The notes beneath the pieces are model-generated. The model had not been told where the DNA came from and made no database searches. It was given only the letters and a program-made list of their open reading frames with translations. A stretch of 12,582 nt of DNA, taken from NCBI GenBank assembly GCA_003024985.2, contig PXIH01S0003352.1; one strand, written 5' to 3'. The position numbers and the translations under genes were made by a program. Origin of the DNA: Euperipatoides rowelli (taxonomy: Eukaryota; Onychophora; Udeonychophora; Euonychophora; Peripatopsidae). Shown here in pieces: positions 8,387 to 12,582 of the stretch. Position 1 is the stretch's first letter. Each line of letters starts with the position of its first letter.

Positions 8387-8460
8387 GTGATAAGCAGAAG
8401 TGAATAGAGCATTTAAGAACAGTGCTATATAACCACTATTCAATGTTCTGCAATTATCAC
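8387..8460. repeat. Imperfect 74-nt hairpin
   Basis: GTGATAAGCAGAAGTGAATAG (8387-8407) is complementary to 8436-8460 in three blocks: GTGATAA with TTATCAC, GCAGAA with TTCTGC, and GAATAG with CTATTC. The blocks are separated by small bulges, with a 28-base loop. Outside the stem, GGTT at about 8377 could pair with AACC at about 8470. It is a structured RNA or small-transposon candidate; which of these is not known. Confidence 0.4.
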
Positions 8461-8569
8461 TACCAGCCCTAACCGTTTACCTTTTTTTTTTTTTTACAAC
8501 AAAATTACTGTAAATTTAATATGATTTTAGAAGTTAAAACTTCAGAATTACCCCTTGATAGAAAATGGA

Positions 8570-8581
8570 GGGGGGGGGGGG
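8570..8581 (+). repeat. G12 run in purine tract
   Basis: Twelve consecutive G bases are flanked by GGA and AAGGGAAGAG. In DNA this AT-rich the run stands out and could form a triplex or quadruplex-like structure, or be a sequencing-prone homopolymer. Confidence 0.9.
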
Positions 8582-8860
8582 AAGGGAAGAGTAAGGCAGA
8601 GTAAGACTAGCTTACATTTCTTCAATGATAAAAATATTTTCAATTATGTTTTTATTCCAAAAAATAAAATAGTAAGAAATTAAAAATGTATCATTTCTCA
8701 TTTATAGTAATCACATAACTTATGAGACTAATTTTTTGTCTGACAGTATTTATAAAATGAAATCTACTGTATATTAGAAAATTATAAGTGAATATAAAAT
8801 CCCACAAATTTAATTCACAGAATGAATAACACTATAGATACAAATCCATTATAATCATAC

Positions 8861-9003
8861 CCTATGCCTATTATCATATAAATAATTAAGCATATTTAAA
8901 CGATGATTTATATCTTCTAAATTTAAAGACACCTGGTCAACACGTTGAGAAAAATCTCGTGCAGTAGGCTGAATGGTAGGTCTAACATCATGGCCAGCTT
9001 CAC
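8861..9003 (-). CDS. PCM1-like coiled-coil protein, exon a (first recognised exon)
   Basis: This 143-bp exon is read from 9003 to 8861, with acceptor TTGTTTGTTTCTTAG and donor CATAGG|GTATGA. It starts with two bases completing a Gly codon, so the unseen upstream exon must end in phase 1. It then has 47 codons and ends in phase 0, matching exon b. The product begins EAGHDVRPTIQPTARDFSQR, followed by VDQVSLNLEDINHRLNMLNY and LYDNRHR. The second part has the alternating Leu/Val/Ile and charged pattern of a coiled-coil helix; the first part is Pro-containing and probably flexible. Open frame upstream of the acceptor is a hydrophobic run from intron sequence and is not a signal peptide. Family assignment is shared with exon b. 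Confidence 0.78.
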
Positions 9004-10311
9004 CTAAGAAACAAACAATAAAAAATAAAAACATAATTACAAAAAATATTGTTAATTTAATGTTACTGCTAAATTGTTTTTTCACTGAGATAAAAGACTA
9101 GTGCTTGACAACACTTAGGCCATGGTTATTAGTTATAAACAAAACCATATTATATAATATATATTCATTTTATTAATCCACTGTTTAAAATTTCACAGCT
9201 GGAAATTATTCTATATTCGTATACTCATAACAGATATAATAAGCTAAAAGTTATTTTAAAATATGTCAAAAATCAATTTTAAAGACATCCATATTTTGAG
9301 TTCATCGAGTGTGTTCTCTCAGGATGAGGTCCACGTTCAGTTAGGTATCTAAATTTTATATCAATATAGAAAGCTGGGCTTATTTGTTTTAAAGATGTCT
9401 AGAAGAGAAAATTGTGACCGTTTGAATAATAAATTACAGAAATTCGTGAAAATATATTGATTCTATTTAACTGTTTTTATCCATTGTTAATTTCCAAAAT
9501 AAGTGTTTAAGGCAATGAAGCCAGTTAAAATCCATATTTTAATTTTAATTTTCTTTTGCCTTATTATTTTTGTGAATTTTTTTTTTTTTTATAATTTCTA
9601 AATTCATAGATAAGCAGTGAAACTAGTCATACTATAGACTTTTCAATTTAAGAGGGGGTTAGAATTGGGCAGAAACAGACTATATTTTCATTATAATAAG
9701 GTCTTTTTCATTTAAAAAATTATTCTTCAAGTTTCAAGAAATTGCATTAGTTCTACCGAATGAATTGCGATATCCTAAATCATTTCTGTTAAGGCAATCA
9801 TAAATCAGTTAACCGATACGATAACTAAGATCAAATTAACTAGGCCTAATCAACTGTCACTCACATAAGAGATGAAGCAAAGTTTTAAGATGAAACATTA
9901 AAAACGTCCCCCAATATTTAAAAAGATAAAAAAAAAACTAAATCAATATTTCAACGTAAGCAATACTCTGATGTATGGTTTGGTCTAATTGCCCAAAACA
10001 CATATTAAATTCTATAACTTTATATTTTATTTTGTTTTTCAACAAACGGTTTATTAGTTTCATTTTTTTAAATTTTTAAATTAGTTTAAAAAGAGTGAGA
10101 AGTTCTTAACCTTTACATTTCTGTCTAACAGTGAGTCAAGTATATTTGAATCACAATGGCAAAGAAAAAAAGTTAAGCCATGATTGATAATTATTGACAT
10201 TTTTTAAAAAGTAACACTAGTGAAAAGACAGAATTAAATTTGAAGTGAAGGTAATTTTTTTTTTTGACAGCTGATTAGGAATTTACACATAACAATGAGT
10301 TAACCTAGATT
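9004..10311. other. Upstream intron or flank, no supported gene
   Basis: This AT-rich stretch lies 5' of the first recognised exon of the minus-strand gene and is presumably intron. A small GC-richer island at about 9300-9350 has plus-strand splice-like signals around 22 bases (9323-9344), and is open on the minus strand for about 20 codons. No exon ending in phase 1 with a convincing donor was found. T and A runs occur at about 9578-9590 and 10255-10265. Confidence 0.5.
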
Positions 10312-11208
10312 GAGTGATCCAAGCTTAGCAATAAAGCTTTCAAGTTCAACATCTAAATCTAAATATGAGAATAAAAAAGTCCTTGGTAAGTTTTCTAAGC
10401 TTGTATAAACAAATAACTTTTTATTAGCACCACTCAAAATATAATCTATGTGCACATCCCACTAGAAATCCCATTGAATGGTCAAGCCCAGAATACTACA
10501 GCTATTTACAACTTTTAGCGGCAAACCATCCACAAAGACATTAAGAGCTGATTTAGATTGAGAAATCATGCAGTAAGATGCAAGATATTTTAGTATATAA
10601 AGACATGCTGAACTTCTTGGAGTCATTTACTATCAAATCAAGGTTACTTTGGACAACACTGGTAAATTCAGAATCAACCCCAGAACAGACGAGTCAAATC
10701 ATCCACAAATTTGAAATGATGCCTAACTCCAACGGTGATATGGTTTGTGGCGATGGCATAAATCAAACCACTCAGGACAGAGCCTTGAGGGATGCCGTTG
10801 GTACAACTATATTTAATAACATCACAACAACCAAAGAAATGGTCTAATTTCTTCAGGACCTTGAATAATTTTGACTTTAGGAACAGGAACTATTATTTCA
10901 TTTTTGCAGTCAGGACACACACCCAGTTCAAGAGATAGATTTATAATCCTAGTAATAGGGGTACACAGTTCATATGAAAAAGATTTTAAAATAAAATGGG
11001 GAATAAAGTCAGGAGATTTATTGTTTTTATTTGGAAGTTTATTTAATTCAGACAGTACCCAGGGAACCTCAACTAGAGTAATGGGAAGACCTGGCAGATA
11101 GCATGGGATATTATCAAAATTAAGTGCAGGCAAAGAATTAGCTAAATTTTCAAAGCAATCAATAATAATTTTAATTGATTGCTCCATACTTTTAAACAGG
11201 AGACACAC
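10312..11208 (-). mobile_element. Decayed non-LTR retrotransposon, reverse transcriptase fragment
   Basis: The minus strand encodes pieces of a LINE-type reverse transcriptase in several frames. The first piece (11208-10822) shows SPDFIPHFILK, INLSLELGVCPD, VPVPKV and GPEEIRP, the usual order of the N-terminal RT blocks. The next, in another frame, has NGIPQGSVL (core at 10796-10773) and the catalytic FVDD (10709-10698), then meets a stop at 10676-10674. The last (about 10554-10312) has SILGLTIQ, VHIDYILSG and NKKLF, typical of the region after the palm, with an in-frame stop and a further shift. Sequence between IRP and GIPQG is shortened. The endonuclease, ORF1 and the 3' tail are not seen. 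The order fits the CR1/Jockey group. This is a dead 5'-truncated copy, antisense to nothing visible and in the same orientation as the gene. Confidence 0.88.
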
Positions 11209-11375
11209 ACAAGATCTNGGTTTAAGGTTACCAGTACATTAAGTTTAGTAGCGTGTCAACCTAGGCTAGTGTTAGATTAATTTTAGATTGAGGTTTTAAG
11301 AGTGTTTAAATTTTTATTTTGAAATCTAGATTTTCCGATAACTGATAATTAATTAGTTATATATATATACTGTAN
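11209..11375. other. AT-rich spacer, nothing recognised
   Basis: This joins the retroelement fragment to the 109-bp tandem repeat. It contains a short TA repeat (about 11359-11369) and two N calls (11218 and 11375). The second N lies directly at the edge of the tandem repeat. Confidence 0.5.
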
Positions 11376-11525
11376 GGTGTCACTTCCCAAAGCATACATC
11401 TTATAATATTTTCTCCATGGTTTAGACCAGTGTTTTCTAAAATGGGTGTCATGACACACTGGTGTGTCGCTCTTCAGTCATAAGGATGTCACTTCACAAA
11501 GCATACATATTATAATATTTTCTAC
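11376..11525 (+). repeat. 109-bp tandem repeat, about 1.4 units
   Basis: GTCACTTCCCAAAGCATACA starts at 11379 and again, with one change, at 11488, giving a period of 109 bp. Between them lie TTTTCTCCATGGTTTAGAC, CAGTGTTTTCTAAAATGG, the perfect palindrome GTGTCATGACAC (11446-11457) and GGTGTGTCGCTC. The second unit keeps only the first 50 or so bases, to TTTTCTAC. A single diverged unit occurs 5.2 kb away at 6182-6272. The CAGTG edge and the GTGTCATGACACACTGGTGTGTCG core look like the end of a hAT-superfamily element, so the unit may be a tandemised transposon end or a minor satellite. Confidence 0.75.
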
Positions 11526-12204
11526 AATCAAAGTTTTAATATATTTTTAAAAAATAAAGTAAACGAACCTACAATACAAAGCATTGGAAATTATTATTTT
11601 TGGGATATAGAGTTACCATGAAATCAAATGTGTAGCTATATTGTGCGATTTAAGAATAAAAAAAGAATACTCTTTTTTTTTGGTCGCAATTTTTTTTTTC
11701 ATATAATCTGGGTGTCTTAACATCATCAGGGTGTTGTCAGAGTTTGTTTTAGTGTAATCCTTAATACTAACATTCAAATTGGATACCTGGATCTATTTCA
11801 TACTGTTGCTCACAGAATTCTTTGACATTCACATTTTATCATGTCATTTCTCCTGGATTGTTCAACTAATGCAAGGGGACCTTGGAGGTTAACAAATAAG
11901 ATTTCCTTTGAGATCTGTAGTGTAGGTTACCACTTTATTTTTTTAAAAAAAAATTAAAATAAATAGCAAATATTATCTGGTTTTAATGGTTTTTGCTTTA
12001 TTTTAAAGTTAAATACATATATTTTAATAAAATTGAAAATAAAAATTTCAGGAAACTTTTTTTTATATAAAATTTTTTGAAGTAGTTGGGGGTGGATATA
12101 TTATACTGTTTGTCACTTTAGAAAATTTTTACTAATATTATGCTGTATTTCCAGTATAAATGTATACAGTATATCTATATACATTATATATATAATTAAA
12201 TGTC
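11526..12204. other. Non-coding stretch, no supported gene
   Basis: The part at about 11700-11930 is less AT-rich than average and could hold an upstream exon of the minus-strand gene. The only candidate (11819-11787) has the right exit phase but a poor acceptor. The remainder is AT-rich, with a T/A junction at about 11939-11955 and TA-rich microsatellite at about 12160-12200. Confidence 0.45.
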
Positions 12205-12582
12205 TGTATGTCGTCAATACACTCTTTAACCCTTGCACCAATGTGGACCAAATTTTGCATTGTTAGTATCTAGGACCCAGCCTAATATCATTAAACTTGG
12301 ACACCACTTCTTAACATGCACTGACAGTTTTTCTTAGAAGTTGTGGTTAACAAATGATTTTTTCTTTCTTTCTATACACTCCTAAACCCTTGGACTGATC
12401 TGGCCAAAATTTGGCAGAGTTACTCTATAAGACCCAATGGAAAAATAGGTAATCATTAAACTTTAACACACCACTGTTGCATATGCAAAAACAGTCTTTT
12501 TATAATTTGGGGTTAGCACAGGAATTTTTTAATTTGGGATGTTCTAATAAGCTTGGGCTATGCCGGGTACTTTAAGCTAATA
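12205..12582 (+). mobile_element. Transposon 3' end with two 157-bp tandem units (Helitron-like candidate)
   Basis: Two diverged units begin at ATACACTC (12217) and ATACACTCC (12374), a spacing of 157 bp. Shared landmarks are AACCCTTG, GGACCAAATTTTG against GGCCAAAATTTGG, GACCCA, ATCATTAAACTT, ACACCAC, ACAGTTTTTCTT against ACAGTCTTTTTA, and GGTTA. A TGTCTGTATGTCGTC lead precedes unit 1. After unit 2 the sequence runs to GGGCTATGCCGGGTACTTTAAGCTAAT. The lead, the internal repeats and a tail of GCCGGGTAC close to CTAAT resemble non-autonomous Helitron or Helentron 3' ends, which finish in CTRRT. No protein is encoded and the window ends here, so the boundary is not proven. Confidence 0.5.

Larger units (their letters stand above)
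4277..8860 (-). other. Long intron a-b (4584 bp) rich in repeats
   Basis: The donor is AGG|GTATGA at the right end and the acceptor is CACTTGTTTAG at the left end; both sides are phase 0. It holds most of the repeats in the window: a short inverted repeat at a TTAA, three diverged copies of one repeat family, a near-identical direct pair of about 370 bp, one 109-bp repeat unit, a foldback element, a second hairpin and a G12 run. N calls occur at 5780, 5829, 6119 and 7221, several in or beside repeats. I saw no further exon with matching splice sites and phase, although a phase-0 exon in an intron this long could be missed. Confidence 0.6.

Noticed and set aside
8855-9085. Signal-peptide or membrane-like start (hydrophobic run before GEAGHD) for a small secreted protein
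   Set aside because: The hydrophobic part is translated intron: it ends exactly at a good TTTCTTAG acceptor, and the part after it joins the next exon in phase.
10871-11101. 76-codon plus-strand open frame, and another at 10578-10847
   Set aside because: Both are antisense shadows of the minus-strand reverse transcriptase fragment, whose motifs explain the sequence.
11787-11819. Candidate upstream exon on the minus strand (FCEQQYEIDP, exits in phase 1 at a GTATCC donor)
   Set aside because: The exit phase fits exon a, but the acceptor lacks a pyrimidine tract, the donor is weak, and a stop lies just upstream. It is kept only as a possibility.
1-12582. tRNA genes, CRISPR arrays, bacterial operons or ribosome binding sites
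   Set aside because: No cloverleaf with A and B boxes, no regular short repeat-spacer array, and no dense coding was seen; the window is eukaryotic intron-rich DNA.

Overview
This is an AT-rich, intron-dominated piece of animal nuclear DNA, probably from an invertebrate. It has short coding islands bounded by GT-AG splice signals, long non-coding stretches full of A/T runs, several isolated N calls, and decayed transposons. Nothing bacterial or viral is visible. Finer placement is not possible from the sequence; an arthropod such as a chelicerate is only a guess.

The one gene I can support is on the minus strand and is partial at both ends. Five exons, in transcription order, lie at 9003-8861, 4276-4087, 3997-3880, 1037-939 and 850-680. 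Their phases agree at every junction (0, 1, 2, 2) and together they read 239 complete codons without a stop. Introns are 4584, 89, 2842 and 88 bp. The product is a hydrophilic, charged, coiled-coil-type protein with an acidic segment followed by a Lys/Gln-rich segment. The best family guess, from general resemblance only, is PCM1 (pericentriolar material 1), a centriolar-satellite scaffold. Exons upstream of 9003 and downstream of 680 were not securely found.

The introns and the right flank hold repeats. The 2.8-kb intron contains an 80-nt hairpin with symmetric 32-position arms (2613-2692). The 4.6-kb intron contains a piggyBac-like inverted repeat at a TTAA, three diverged copies of a repeat starting ACAGTAAATATGA, a near-identical direct pair of about 370 bp (5620-5987 and 6850-7220), one unit of a 109-bp repeat with a hAT-like edge, a foldback element (6678-6786) and a second hairpin (8387-8460).

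Right of the last recognised exon, 10312-11208 carries a decayed non-LTR retrotransposon reverse transcriptase on the minus strand. At 11376-11525 the 109-bp unit recurs as about 1.4 tandem copies. From about 12205 to the end lies a repeat of two 157-bp units, ending in a sequence that resembles a Helitron-type 3' terminus. At the far left (77-136) are two adjacent perfect hairpins. No RNA gene, CRISPR array or prokaryotic operon is seen.
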